Of a stretch of DNA of 64,000 nt, positions 54,051 to 63,509 are shown piece by piece. Numbering within the stretch: position 1 is the first letter of the stretch; every line of letters starts with the position of its first letter. The translations under genes were made by a program, and so were the position numbers. The notes beneath the pieces were generated by a model. That model searched no databases. It was not told where the DNA came from and worked only from the letters and a program-made list of their open reading frames with translations. This stretch comes from a bacterium (GTDB taxonomy: Bacteria > Bacillota > Clostridia > Oscillospirales > Oscillospiraceae), in contig JAHYYS010000001.1 of NCBI GenBank assembly GCA_019424865.1, positions 1 to 64,000 of the forward strand, given 5' to 3'.

Positions 54051-54095
54051 AAAAAGGGGCGTGCCACTTTCACAAAGCGGCACGCCCCTTTTTTT
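54051..54095 (+). terminator. Terminator before addB
   Basis: Arms AAAAAGGGGCGTGCC (54051-54065) and GGCACGCCCCTTTTT (54079-54093) pair, followed by Ts. It ends the glyA unit; addB needs its own promoter or read-through. Confidence 0.8.
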
Positions 54096-54146
54096 GCGCC
54101 GGAAAATGTGTTAGAATAACTCCAATCGTGAAAGGAGGGGAGCACC

Positions 54147-57100
54147 ATGCTGAAGCTGATTCTGGGCCGGGCAGGTTCAGGCAAAACCACGGCAGTTCTG
54201 CAGCGCCTGTGCCGGGCGGGGCAGGAACGCCCCCAGGTGCTGATGGTGCCCGAGCAGCAGTCCCACGAGGCGGAGCGGGCCCTGTGCCGGGCGGGCGGGG
54301 ACCAGGTGTCCCTGTATGCCGAGGTGCTCTCCTTCAGCCGGCTGGCCAACCGGATTTTCCAGGCCGCGGGCGGACTGGGGGAGGAGGAGCTGGACGCGGG
54401 CGGACGGCTGCTGCTGATGCACCGGGCGGTAAAGGAGACGGTGTCCCAGCTGACGGTGTACGCCCGGCCCTCCCAGCGGCCGGCGTTCCTGCGCTCCCTG
54501 CTGGAGACGGCGGACGAGCTGAAAAGCTGCTGTGTCCCGCCGGAGCAGCTGATTCGCGCCGGCCGGGAGACGGGCGGCCCGGAGGGGGACAAGCTGCGGG
54601 ATCTGGGACTGATCTGCGGGGCCTATGATGCCCTTACCGCCCAGACCGCCCTGGATCCCCGGGACCGGCTGACCCGGGCGGCGGAAAAGCTGAAGGGCTG
54701 TCCCTGGGCCCGGGGAAAGGACCTGTGGCTGGACGGCTTTACCGACTTCACCCCCCAGCAGCGAGAGGTGCTGCGCCTGCTGCTGGCGCAGGCGGAGACG
54801 GTCACCGTCACCCTGACCTGCGGCGGGATGGATGAGCCGGGGGAGGAGGACATCTTTGCCGCCGCCCGACGCACCGCCCTGTGGCTGCGGCGGCTGGCGG
54901 AGGAGGAGCACGTGGGGTGGCAGACGGAATACCTGTCCGGAGACACCCCGGGAAAAACGCAGCTGCTGCGCCATCTGGAAGAGAATCTGTTTTCCGACCA
55001 GCCAGCCGCCCCCATCTCCTGCGGCGGGGAGGTGGAGCTGTTCCAGGCCTCCTCCCTGCGCTCGGAGGTGGAGTGGACGGCGGCCCGTATCCGCGCCCTG
55101 GCCCGGGAGGAGGGCCTGCGCTTCCGGGACATCGGCGTGGTGGCCCGGGACTATGGGGCCTATCGGGATCTGGTGGAGTCGGTCTTTCCCCGGTATGGGG
55201 TGGAGGTTTTCTCCTCCGCCATGACGGATATTCTGGAAAAGCCGGTGCTGGCGCTGGTCACCGCTGCCCTGGAAACGGTGGCGGGGGGCTACCGCTATGA
55301 CGACGTGTTCCGCTATCTGAAGACCGGTCTGACCGATCTGCCCCAGGACGACCGGGATGTGCTGGAAAATTATGTTTTGAAATGGAACCTTCGGGGCAGC
55401 CGCTGGACCCAGGAGCGGAACTGGGACTGGCACCCCAAGGGCTACGGCCTTCCGCTGGAAGAGGCGGACCGGGAACTGCTGGCCCGGGTGGACCGGGCCC
55501 GGCGGCAGGTGGCCGCCCCCCTGGAGGGGCTGCGCCGGAATCCGGATCACACCGGCCGGGGACAGGCGGCGGCCCTGTACGCCTTTTTGGAGGAGATTGG
55601 CCTGCCCCAGCGGCTGGAGGAGCGGGTGGACACCCTGCGCCGCCGGGGCCAGCCGGCCCTGGCGGAGGAGTACCGCCAGCTGTGGGAGATTTTGTGCCGG
55701 GCTCTGGAGCAGTGCGCCGCCCTGCTGGGGGAGCTGCCCATGGAGCTGGAGGAGTTTGCCCGGCTGTTCCGGCTGGTGCTCTCTCAGTACGACGTGGGGA
55801 CCATCCCTGTCTCCCTGGACCGGGTGACGGCGGGGGAGACCACCCGCCAGACCGGCCATCCGGTGCAGGTGCTGTTCTTCCTGGGGGCGGACGACGGCTC
55901 GCTGCCCCAGGTGAGCGATTCCCCCGGCCTGCTCTCAGACGAGGACCGCTCCCTGCTGGCCGCCTATGGCCTGGAGCTCAACCAGTCCCAGCGGGAGCTG
56001 CTCTACCGGGAGATGACCACCATCTACCTCACCTGCGCCCGGCCCAGCCGAAAGCTGGTGGTGTCCTGGCCCGCCCAGGGCCCGGGGGGAGAGGAGCGCC
56101 GCCCCAGCTTTCTGGTGCGTCGGCTGGAGCTGCTGTTTGACGACTTGGTCATCCGGCGGGAGGAGGACTGCCGGGGGCGCTTCCGGCTCACCGCGCCCCT
56201 GCCCGCCCTGGAACAGGCCGGCCGGGATCGGGCGGTCCGCCGCTGCTTGGAGGAGATCCCCGAATACGCGCCGCAAGCGGCGCGGCTGGAGCGGGCGGAG
56301 CACTGGGAGCGGGGCAGCCTGTCTGCCGGAGCGGCCCGGCGGCTCTACGGCGGCAAGGTGGCCATGTCCGCCTCCCGGATGGACAAGTATAAATCCTGTC
56401 ACTTCTCCTATTTCATGCGCTATGGGCTGAAGGCCGAGCCGAGGAAGCCGGCGGGCTTCACGGCCCCGGAGTACGGCACCTTTGTCCACTATGTGCTGGA
56501 GCACGTGCTCCAGGACGAGCTGTTTCAGCAGACCGCCCTGCCCGGCATGGAGCCCGAGTTCGGGGACCGGGAGCGGCAGCGCCTGCACCAGCTGACCCGC
56601 CAGGCGGTGGAGCGCTATGTCCGGGAGGAGCTGGGCGGTCTGGAGGGGCAGAGCGACCGCTTCCGCTACCTCTTCGCCCGGCTGCTGCGGCCGGTGCAGG
56701 CGGTGGTGGACAACGTGGCCCAGGAGCTGCTCCAGTCCCGCTTCAAGCCCATCTCCTTTGAGCTGGGCTTTGGCCGGGGGGAGGATCTGCCCCCGGTGGA
56801 GCTGACGGCGGGGGGCGTGACCATCAGCGTCTCCGGCTTTGTGGACCGGGTGGACGGCTGGGTCCACGACGGCCGGCTCTATCTGCGGGTGGTGGACTAT
56901 AAGACGGGGCGCAAGTCCTTTGACCTGACCGAGGTGTGGAACGGCCTGGGCCTGCAGATGCTGCTGTACCTGTTCACTCTGGAAGAGCGGGGGGAGCAGC
57001 TGTACGGCCTGCCGGTGGAGGGGGCGGGGGTGCTCTACCTGCCCGCCCGGGACGCGGTGGTGCGGGGCAGCCGCACCATGCCGGAGGAGACCCGCCGGAA

Positions 57101-57515
57101 GCTGATGGACAAGGAGCTGGTGCGCAGCGGCCTGGTGCTGGACGACCCGGCGGTGCTGGAGGCCATGGAGCCGGCGGGGGAGGCGGGCTACCGCTTCCTG
57201 CCCCTGAAGGTGTCCAAGTCCACCGGAGCCATCACCGGGGACGCCCTGGCCAGCGCCGAGCGGCTGGGCCGCCTGGGCCGGCACATCCAGCGGGTGCTGG
57301 AGGATATCTGCCGGGAGCTGGCGGCGGGGAATATTGCCGCCGACCCCTTCTGGCGGGGGCCGGAGAAAAACGCCTGCCGCTGGTGCGACTACGCCGCCGC
57401 CTGCCACTTTGAGGAGGGGCGCGGAGGCGACTGCCGCCGCTGGCTGCCCAGTGTGGGCGCCCAGGAGTTCTGGGAGCGGATAGAGGAGGAGAAGGATGGA
57501 AAGCAGCCTGTATAA
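54147..57515 (+). CDS. addB: ATP-dependent helicase/nuclease subunit B
   Basis: The 1122-aa subunit B of the AddAB recombination complex has a Walker-A loop (GRAGSGKTT near 8), helicase-like lobes and a C-terminal RecB-type nuclease (VVDYKTGRKSFDL near 915). An iron-sulfur site is formed by the Cys near 752 (SCHFSYF) and the late CRWCDYAAAC. AddAB processes DNA double-strand ends for RecA loading. Its partner addA is encoded at 59437, three genes downstream instead of next to it. Confidence 0.95.
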   Translation: MLKLILGRAGSGKTTAVLQRLCRAGQERPQVLMVPEQQSHEAERALCRAGGDQVSLYAEVLSFSRLANRIFQAAGGLGEEELDAGGRLLLMHRAVKETVSQLTVYARPSQRPAFLRSLLETADELKSCCVPPEQLIRAGRETGGPEGDKLRDLGLICGAYDALTAQTALDPRDRLTRAAEKLKGCPWARGKDLWLDGFTDFTPQQREVLRLLLAQAETVTVTLTCGGMDEPGEEDIFAAARRTALWLRRLAEEEHVGWQTEYLSGDTPGKTQLLRHLEENLFSDQPAAPISCGGEVELFQASSLRSEVEWTAARIRALAREEGLRFRDIGVVARDYGAYRDLVESVFPRYGVEVFSSAMTDILEKPVLALVTAALETVAGGYRYDDVFRYLKTGLTDLPQDDRDVLENYVLKWNLRGSRWTQERNWDWHPKGYGLPLEEADRELLARVDRARRQVAAPLEGLRRNPDHTGRGQAAALYAFLEEIGLPQRLEERVDTLRRRGQPALAEEYRQLWEILCRALEQCAALLGELPMELEEFARLFRLVLSQYDVGTIPVSLDRVTAGETTRQTGHPVQVLFFLGADDGSLPQVSDSPGLLSDEDRSLLAAYGLELNQSQRELLYREMTTIYLTCARPSRKLVVSWPAQGPGGEERRPSFLVRRLELLFDDLVIRREEDCRGRFRLTAPLPALEQAGRDRAVRRCLEEIPEYAPQAARLERAEHWERGSLSAGAARRLYGGKVAMSASRMDKYKSCHFSYFMRYGLKAEPRKPAGFTAPEYGTFVHYVLEHVLQDELFQQTALPGMEPEFGDRERQRLHQLTRQAVERYVREELGGLEGQSDRFRYLFARLLRPVQAVVDNVAQELLQSRFKPISFELGFGRGEDLPPVELTAGGVTISVSGFVDRVDGWVHDGRLYLRVVDYKTGRKSFDLTEVWNGLGLQMLLYLFTLEERGEQLYGLPVEGAGVLYLPARDAVVRGSRTMPEETRRKLMDKELVRSGLVLDDPAVLEAMEPAGEAGYRFLPLKVSKSTGAITGDALASAERLGRLGRHIQRVLEDICRELAAGNIAADPFWRGPEKNACRWCDYAAACHFEEGRGGDCRRWLPSVGAQEFWERIEEEKDGKQPV

Positions 57516-57825
57516 GCTGGAGATATTTGTGCCGGAGGACTTCTTTCCGGCGGTGCGTCAGGCGCTGTGGTCGGCGGACGCCGGGCATATCGGGGCCTAT
57601 GACCGCTGCCTGTCCTGGAGCGTGGTGAACAGCTGCTGGCGTCCGCTGGAGGGGAGCAGCCCCTTTGACGGCACGCCGGGGGCGCTGACCCAGGCCCGGG
57701 AGGTAAAGGTGGAGGTGTGCTGCCGGGGGGAGCGGCTGGGTGAGACCCTGGCCGCCGTCAAGGCGGCCCACCCCTATGAGGAGCCGGTGATCAATGTGCT
57801 GCCCCTGGCGGGGACGGGCCTGTAA
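57496..57825 (+). CDS. NIF3/CutA-like protein
   Basis: The 109-aa protein resembles the PII/CutA-like inserted domain of YqfO/NIF3 proteins (LYKLEIFVPEDFFPAVRQAL start and AAHPYEEPVINVLPL end). The role of stand-alone members is not known; metal or nucleotide binding is proposed for the family. It overlaps the addB end by 20 nt with GGAGGAGAAGG upstream, so it is co-translated. Confidence 0.72.
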   Translation: MESSLYKLEIFVPEDFFPAVRQALWSADAGHIGAYDRCLSWSVVNSCWRPLEGSSPFDGTPGALTQAREVKVEVCCRGERLGETLAAVKAAHPYEEPVINVLPLAGTGL

Positions 57826-57841
57826 GCGGGGAGGCAAGAGA

Positions 57842-58543
57842 ATGGACATTCAGCTCCGCTATATGGAGAAGGGATCGGGCTTTCCCCTGGTCCTGCTCCA
57901 CGGCAATGGGGAGGACCACACCTATTTTGAACACCAGATGGGGCCCTTTGGAGCGCGGTACCGGGTGATCGCCGTGGACACCCGGGGCCACGGCGCCTCC
58001 CCGCGGGGGACGGCCCCCTTTACCCTGGACCAGTTTGCCCGGGATCTGAAGGAGCTGCTGGACGAACTGGGCATCGGGCGGTGTCACCTGCTGGGCTTCT
58101 CCGACGGGGGCAATACGGCCCTGCTCTTTGCCCTGCGGTATCCCCAGTATGTGGAGAAGCTGGTGCTCAACGGGGCCAATCTGGACCCCTCCGGCGTCAA
58201 ATGGACCGTCCAGCTGCCCATCGTGCTGGGCTGGGGCCTGTGCCGGCTGTTTGTCCCCTTCAGCCGTCAGGCCCGGCACAACTGGGAGCTGCTGAATCTG
58301 ATGGTGACCCAGCCCCATATTGACCCCGCCGCCCTCTCCCGGCTGACCATGCCCGTGCTGGTGGCGGCGGGGGAGCGGGATATGATTCGGGAAAAACATA
58401 CCCGGGCCATCGCCGCGGCCATCCCGGGCAGTACGCTGGCTATTCTGCCCGGGGATCACTTTGCAGCCCGGGAGAACTGGCAGGACTTCAACCGCGCTGT
58501 TTTGGAATTTCTCCTGGGGGAAACCCGCCCGGGAGAGGAATAA
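57842..58543 (+). CDS. Alpha/beta hydrolase
   Basis: The 233-aa enzyme has the nucleophile elbow GFSDGG (Ser near 82), an Asp in AGERDMI near 190 and a His in GDHFAARE near 213, the standard triad. Substrate unknown; esters or peptides are possible. The ATG has GGGGAGG upstream; 16 nt after the CutA-like gene. Confidence 0.88.
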   Translation: MDIQLRYMEKGSGFPLVLLHGNGEDHTYFEHQMGPFGARYRVIAVDTRGHGASPRGTAPFTLDQFARDLKELLDELGIGRCHLLGFSDGGNTALLFALRYPQYVEKLVLNGANLDPSGVKWTVQLPIVLGWGLCRLFVPFSRQARHNWELLNLMVTQPHIDPAALSRLTMPVLVAAGERDMIREKHTRAIAAAIPGSTLAILPGDHFAARENWQDFNRAVLEFLLGETRPGEE

Positions 58544-58562
58544 GAAAAGAGGAGAGTCACCG

Positions 58563-59396
58563 TTGGAGAACAGCAAGAATATTTTGATTATCAACGACAT
58601 GCCCGGCTATGGCAAGGTGGCGCTGGCGGCCATGCTGCCGGTACTGTCCAACCTGGGGCACAGCGTCTATAACCTGCCCACCGCCCTGGTGTCCAACACC
58701 CTGGACTATGGAAAATTCACCATTCTGGACACCACCGACTATATGGTGCAGGCTATCGCGGTGTGGAAGCAGCTGGGCTTTCAGTTTGACTGCATTACCA
58801 CCGGCTTTCTGGCCTCGGCGGCCCAGGTGGGCATCATCCGGGACTTTATCGCCAGCCAGAAGAAGGAGGGGCTGCTGGTGATGACCGACCCCATCATGGC
58901 CGACGACGGCAAGCTGTATAACGGGGTTACGGAGGAGACGGTGGACAACATGCGCCGCCTTATCGGGGTGGCCGACGTGATCGTCCCCAACCTGACCGAG
59001 GCAGAGTTTTTAACCGGGATCTGTCCAGGGGAAGGGGCGCTGAGCCGGGAGGAGGCCCGCCGGGTGGTGGACGGCCTGCTGGCCTACGGTCCCCGCAGCG
59101 TGGTGATCACCAGCGGCGTGGAGCAGGAGACGGGGGGGCACGTTGTCTGGGGCTATGACCACCAGACGGGGGAGTATTTCACCCTGCCCTACCGCTTTAT
59201 CCAGGTCCACTTCCCGGGGACGGGGGATCTGTTTTCCGCCGTGCTGGTGGGGGAGCTGCTGGAAAAAAAGCCGCTGATGCCCTCGGTGCGCCGGGCCATG
59301 GACCTGCTGGAGAAGCTGATTTTCCTGGAGCAGGACGAGATTGAGAAGAACAAGGGAATTCGGATTGAAAAGTTCCTCAGCGTGCTGAAGGAGTAA
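58563..59396 (+). CDS. Pyridoxal/pyridoxamine kinase-like PfkB enzyme
   Basis: The 277-aa protein is of the PdxK/PdxY branch: IINDMPGYGKVAL near 8, TDPIMADDGKLYN near 101, and GTGDLFSAV near 218 with the catalytic Asp. It phosphorylates pyridoxal-type B6 vitamers. The start is a TTG at 58563 with AGAGGAGAG about 7 nt upstream; an ATG far upstream would overlap the hydrolase. It is the third gene between addB and addA. Confidence 0.85.
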   Translation: MENSKNILIINDMPGYGKVALAAMLPVLSNLGHSVYNLPTALVSNTLDYGKFTILDTTDYMVQAIAVWKQLGFQFDCITTGFLASAAQVGIIRDFIASQKKEGLLVMTDPIMADDGKLYNGVTEETVDNMRRLIGVADVIVPNLTEAEFLTGICPGEGALSREEARRVVDGLLAYGPRSVVITSGVEQETGGHVVWGYDHQTGEYFTLPYRFIQVHFPGTGDLFSAVLVGELLEKKPLMPSVRRAMDLLEKLIFLEQDEIEKNKGIRIEKFLSVLKE

Positions 59397-59436
59397 CGGC
59401 ACGGCGCACGGAACAATTTGAAGAGGAGGGCCGCAC

Positions 59437-62400
59437 ATGGCGTTTCCCCTGACACAGGAGCAAAGAAAAATCGTGGACGACCGGGGAGGGGAGCTGCTGG
59501 TGTCCGCCGCCGCCGGGTCGGGCAAGACCCGGGTGCTGGTGGAGCGGCTGCTGGACCGGGTGGACGGCGAGGGGCTGGACATTGACCGCTTTCTGGTCAT
59601 CACCTATACCAAGGCCGCCGCCGCCGAGCTGCGGGCCCGCATCTCCCAGGAGCTGGCCCAGCGCATGGCCGCCGCCCCCGGGAACCGGCACCTGCGCCGC
59701 CAGACCACCCTGGTGTACAAGGCCCGGATCTCCACCATCCACGCCTTCTGCTCGTCCCTGCTTCGGGAGAGCGGCCATCTGCTGGACCTGGATCCGGACT
59801 TTCGGCTGTGCGACGAGGGGGAGGCCCAGGTGCTGATGGCCCAGACCCTGGAGGAGGTGCTGGACCGGCGGTATGAGGGGCTGGACCCGGACAGCCCCTT
59901 TGCCCAGCTGGCCGACACCCTGGGGGCCGGGCGGGATGACAGCCGCCTGGTGCAGATTGTGCTGGACATCTTCGGCCGGGTGCAGAGCCACCCGGATCCC
60001 GGCCGCTGGCTGGAGGAGCAGAAGCAGCTGTGGGAGCTGGAGGGGGTGACGGACATGGCCCGGACCCCCTGGGGCGCGCTGCTGCTGGAGGACGGGAAGC
60101 GGCAGGCCCGCTGGTGCCGGGAGCGGCTGTCCCAGGCCCTCGCCCTGGCGGAGGGGGATGAGCTGCTCCAGATCAACTATGTCCCCGGCCTGTCCGCCGT
60201 TCTGGAACAGCTGGACAGCCTGCTGTCCGCCCGGAGCTGGGACCAGGCGGCGTCCTGTCTGCCCGTGACCTTCCCGGCGGCGGGGCGGAAAAAGAAGCGA
60301 ACCCTGGAAATCAGCCCCATGGAGGAGGAGCGGGCGGCCCGGGCCGGAGAGCGTGTGAAGGCCATTCGGACCCGGTGCAAAAAGGTGCTGGACAAGACCG
60401 CCCAGAGCCTGGAGGGGGACAGCGCCGCCCTGCTGGAGGAGCTGGCCCTGTCCCGCCCGGCGGTGCGGGCGCTGATGGACCTGGTATTGGATTTCCAGCG
60501 GGCCTACGCCCAGGAGAAGGCCCGGCGGGGCCTGCTGGACTTCTCCGATCTGGAGCACTTTGCCGTCAAGCTCCTGCTGGATGGAGGGGGGGAGCCCACC
60601 CCCCTGGCCCGCAGCTGGTCGGCCCACTTTGACGAGGTGCTGGTGGACGAGTATCAGGACACCAACCAGGTGCAGAACGCCATCTTTTCCGCCCTGTCAG
60701 ACGGGGGGCGGAAGCTGTTCCAGGTGGGGGACGTCAAACAGTCCATCTACCGCTTCCGGCTGGCCGATCCCACCATCTTTCTGGACAAATACCGCCGCTT
60801 CCCGGACGGGGACGAGGCGGGGGAGGGGGAGCCCCGGCGGCGGGTGCTCTCCCGGAATTTCCGCTCCCGGCCCCAGGTGCTGCTGGGCTGCAACGACCTG
60901 TTCCGCAATATCATGTCCACAGAGTTCGGGGAGCTGGACTACACCGAGGACCAGGCCCTGGTGCCCGGGGCCCAGTTCCCGCCGGGAGAGGGCTATGCGC
61001 TGGAGCTGAACTGCCTGGACCTGTCCTTCCTGGGGGAGCAGGAGGGGGAAAAGGCGGAGAAGGACCTGCTGGAGGCCCGCTTTGCCGCCCGGCGCATCCG
61101 GGCGCTGCTGAGCGCCCCCCTGATGGTGACCGAGGGGGACGGCCTGCGGCCCGTGCGCCCCTCTGATATCATGATTTTGCTGCGCAGTCCCGGGTCGGTG
61201 CTGCGCCACTACATCCGCGCCCTGGGGGAGGAGGGCATCCCCTGGGAGGCCGACGGAGGGGAGGACTTCTTTTCCACCACGGAGGTAAATACGGCGCTGG
61301 CCATCCTCCAGGTGGTGGACAACCCCCGCCAGGACGTGCCCCTGATCGCCGCCCTGCGCTCGCCGGTCTATGGCTTTGACGGGGACAAGCTGGCCCTGAT
61401 CCGGGCCGGCGCCCAGGGGGACTTCTATTCCGCGCTGGTGCAGCGGGCGGAGGAGGGGGACCCGGAGTGCCGGAGCTTTCTGGAGGAGCTGGAGGAGCTG
61501 CGCTTCGGAGCGGGAGACCGCTCCTGCCGCCAGCTCATCTGGCACGTCTATGAGCGGACCAATCTGCTGGGGATCTTTGGCGCCATGGAGCGGGGGGGCG
61601 AGCGGCAGAACAACCTGCTGGCCCTCTATGCCCTGGCCGGATCCCTGGAGCAGGCGGGCTGCCGCTCCCTGTTCCAGTTCCTGCTGCGGCTGGACCGCCT
61701 TCAGGCGGCGGGGAACCGCATCACGGCCGCCCCGCCGGGCCGGGAGGGGGAGGGCGTGAGCATCCTGTCCATTCACCGTTCCAAGGGGCTGGAGAAGCCG
61801 GTGGTGCTGGTGTGCGGCCTGTCCCGCCGGCTGAACCGGGAGGATCTCATGCGCCCGGTGCTCTTCCACCCCAAGCTGGGGGTGGGACCCAAGGGGCTGG
61901 ACCGGGAGCGGATGGTGGAATACCCCACCCTGGCCCGCCGGGCGGTGGAGCGGCAGCTGGAGCGGGAGGGGATGGCCGAGGAGCTGCGGCTTTTGTATGT
62001 GGCCATGACCCGGGCCCGGGACAAGCTGATTTTGACCCTGACCCTTACCGACGGGGTGCGGGCGCTGGAGCGGCTGGGGGACAGCCTGTCCGCCCCGGTC
62101 TCCCCCATGGCCCTGGAGCAGCAGCAGAGCGTGGGGCAGTGGGTGCTGCTGCACGCCCTCACCCGGCCGGAGGCGGCTCCCCTGCGGGAGCTGGCCGGCC
62201 TGCCCCAGGTGGAGGCCGGCCAGCTGGGGCCCGCCTGGGATATCCGGTGGGTGGAGGGCCTGTCCCTGGCCCAGCCTTCGGAGGGAGAGGCGGGGCGGTT
62301 TGCCGATGCCCCCGAGGAGGAGTCCCCCGGGGCGCTGCTGGAATCCCTGGCCTGGCAGTATCCCTTCCGGCAGTATGCCGACCTGCCCTCCAAGCTCACC

Positions 62401-63033
62401 GCCACCCAGATCAAGGGGCGGCCCCTGGACCAGGAGGCGGCGGAGGAGGCGGCCGGCACGGCGCGGCCCGAACAACCATCCGCCCCCATCTATCGCCCCG
62501 ATTTTATTGCCCGGGAGCGGGGGCTGACCCCCGCCCAGCGGGGCACAGCCCTCCACCTGGCCATGCAGTACCTGCAGCTGGACGGTCCGGGAGATGTCCG
62601 GGCGGTGACGGCTCAGCTGGAACGGCTGGAAGCGGACGGCTTCCTTACCCGCCTCCAGCGGCATGCGGTGGAGCCGGCGCGGCTGTCCGCCTTCCTGTGC
62701 AGTCCCCTGGGGCGGGAGATGGCCCGGGCCCCGGAGTGCCGCCGGGAGTTCAAATTCTCCCTGCTGGTGCCCGCGGAGGAGTACTTCCCCGGGGCCGGGG
62801 AGGAGACGGTGCTGCTCCAGGGCGTGGTGGACGCCTGGTATGGGGACGAGCGCGGCGTCACCGTGGTGGATTTTAAAAGTGACCGCATCCGGCCCGGGGA
62901 CGAGAAGAGCCGGGCAGAGGAGTACCGCCCCCAGCTGGAGGCCTATGGCCGGGCCCTGTCCGCCATTCTGGGCCGGCCGGTGCGGCGGATGGTCCTGTGG
63001 TTCTTCGCCACCGATACCCCCTGGACCCTGTGA
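59437..63033 (+). CDS. addA: ATP-dependent helicase/nuclease subunit A
   Basis: The 1198-aa UvrD-type helicase-nuclease shows Walker A (AAAGSGKTR near 24), DEYQDTN near 406, the helicase motif YVAMTRARDKLI near 852, and a RecB-type nuclease active site (VVDFKSDRI near 1143). It partners AddB. RBS GAGGAGGG precedes the ATG. The gene follows the kinase by 40 nt. Confidence 0.96.
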   Translation: MAFPLTQEQRKIVDDRGGELLVSAAAGSGKTRVLVERLLDRVDGEGLDIDRFLVITYTKAAAAELRARISQELAQRMAAAPGNRHLRRQTTLVYKARISTIHAFCSSLLRESGHLLDLDPDFRLCDEGEAQVLMAQTLEEVLDRRYEGLDPDSPFAQLADTLGAGRDDSRLVQIVLDIFGRVQSHPDPGRWLEEQKQLWELEGVTDMARTPWGALLLEDGKRQARWCRERLSQALALAEGDELLQINYVPGLSAVLEQLDSLLSARSWDQAASCLPVTFPAAGRKKKRTLEISPMEEERAARAGERVKAIRTRCKKVLDKTAQSLEGDSAALLEELALSRPAVRALMDLVLDFQRAYAQEKARRGLLDFSDLEHFAVKLLLDGGGEPTPLARSWSAHFDEVLVDEYQDTNQVQNAIFSALSDGGRKLFQVGDVKQSIYRFRLADPTIFLDKYRRFPDGDEAGEGEPRRRVLSRNFRSRPQVLLGCNDLFRNIMSTEFGELDYTEDQALVPGAQFPPGEGYALELNCLDLSFLGEQEGEKAEKDLLEARFAARRIRALLSAPLMVTEGDGLRPVRPSDIMILLRSPGSVLRHYIRALGEEGIPWEADGGEDFFSTTEVNTALAILQVVDNPRQDVPLIAALRSPVYGFDGDKLALIRAGAQGDFYSALVQRAEEGDPECRSFLEELEELRFGAGDRSCRQLIWHVYERTNLLGIFGAMERGGERQNNLLALYALAGSLEQAGCRSLFQFLLRLDRLQAAGNRITAAPPGREGEGVSILSIHRSKGLEKPVVLVCGLSRRLNREDLMRPVLFHPKLGVGPKGLDRERMVEYPTLARRAVERQLEREGMAEELRLLYVAMTRARDKLILTLTLTDGVRALERLGDSLSAPVSPMALEQQQSVGQWVLLHALTRPEAAPLRELAGLPQVEAGQLGPAWDIRWVEGLSLAQPSEGEAGRFADAPEEESPGALLESLAWQYPFRQYADLPSKLTATQIKGRPLDQEAAEEAAGTARPEQPSAPIYRPDFIARERGLTPAQRGTALHLAMQYLQLDGPGDVRAVTAQLERLEADGFLTRLQRHAVEPARLSAFLCSPLGREMARAPECRREFKFSLLVPAEEYFPGAGEETVLLQGVVDAWYGDERGVTVVDFKSDRIRPGDEKSRAEEYRPQLEAYGRALSAILGRPVRRMVLWFFATDTPWTL

Positions 63034-63043
63034 GGCAGACGTG

Positions 63044-63301
63044 CTACCGGCGATGGGGCGAGAGGGGGCGGGGCTCCTGCTCCACCAGGATAATGTCCTC
63101 GCCGAAGCGGCGCACCGATCCCCAGGGGATGTACAGGTCCTCCTCCCGGCCCAGCAGGCCGAACAGCCTGCGGCGGCCGGGGACCACCAGTGCCCGGACC
63201 TGGCCGCTCTCCAGATCCAGCTCCAAATCGCCGATGTAGCCAAAGCGGCTGCCGTCGGCGATGCTGATCACCTCTTTATATTTCAGCTGCGCGATGCGCA
63301 T
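63044..63301 (-). CDS. PRC-barrel protein, YlmC/YmxH family
   Basis: The 85-aa protein (MRIAQLKYKEVISIADGSR start) matches the YlmC/YmxH sporulation-associated PRC-barrel family, a small RNA/protein-binding fold. The ATG at 63301 has AAGGGGG upstream. It converges on addA with 10 bp between stops. Confidence 0.85.
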   Translation of the reverse strand: MRIAQLKYKEVISIADGSRFGYIGDLELDLESGQVRALVVPGRRRLFGLLGREEDLYIPWGSVRRFGEDIILVEQEPRPLSPHRR

Positions 63302-63509
63302 ATCCAAGCCCCCTTTTCTGCGTGGCTGTGCTGCCCTTCCCCAGGAGCATATGAGCCTGAAGGGATGTCCCATGCCCCCTCGGAGGAGAAGGACGCCTGC
63401 CGGGCGCGAAGTTTAAAAAAGACTTTAGGAAATCTTAATCCTTCCCTCACTCTGTCCTTAACAAAGCTTTGCTACAATAGCGGCAGAATTGACAGGAGGA
63501 GGGAATCCC

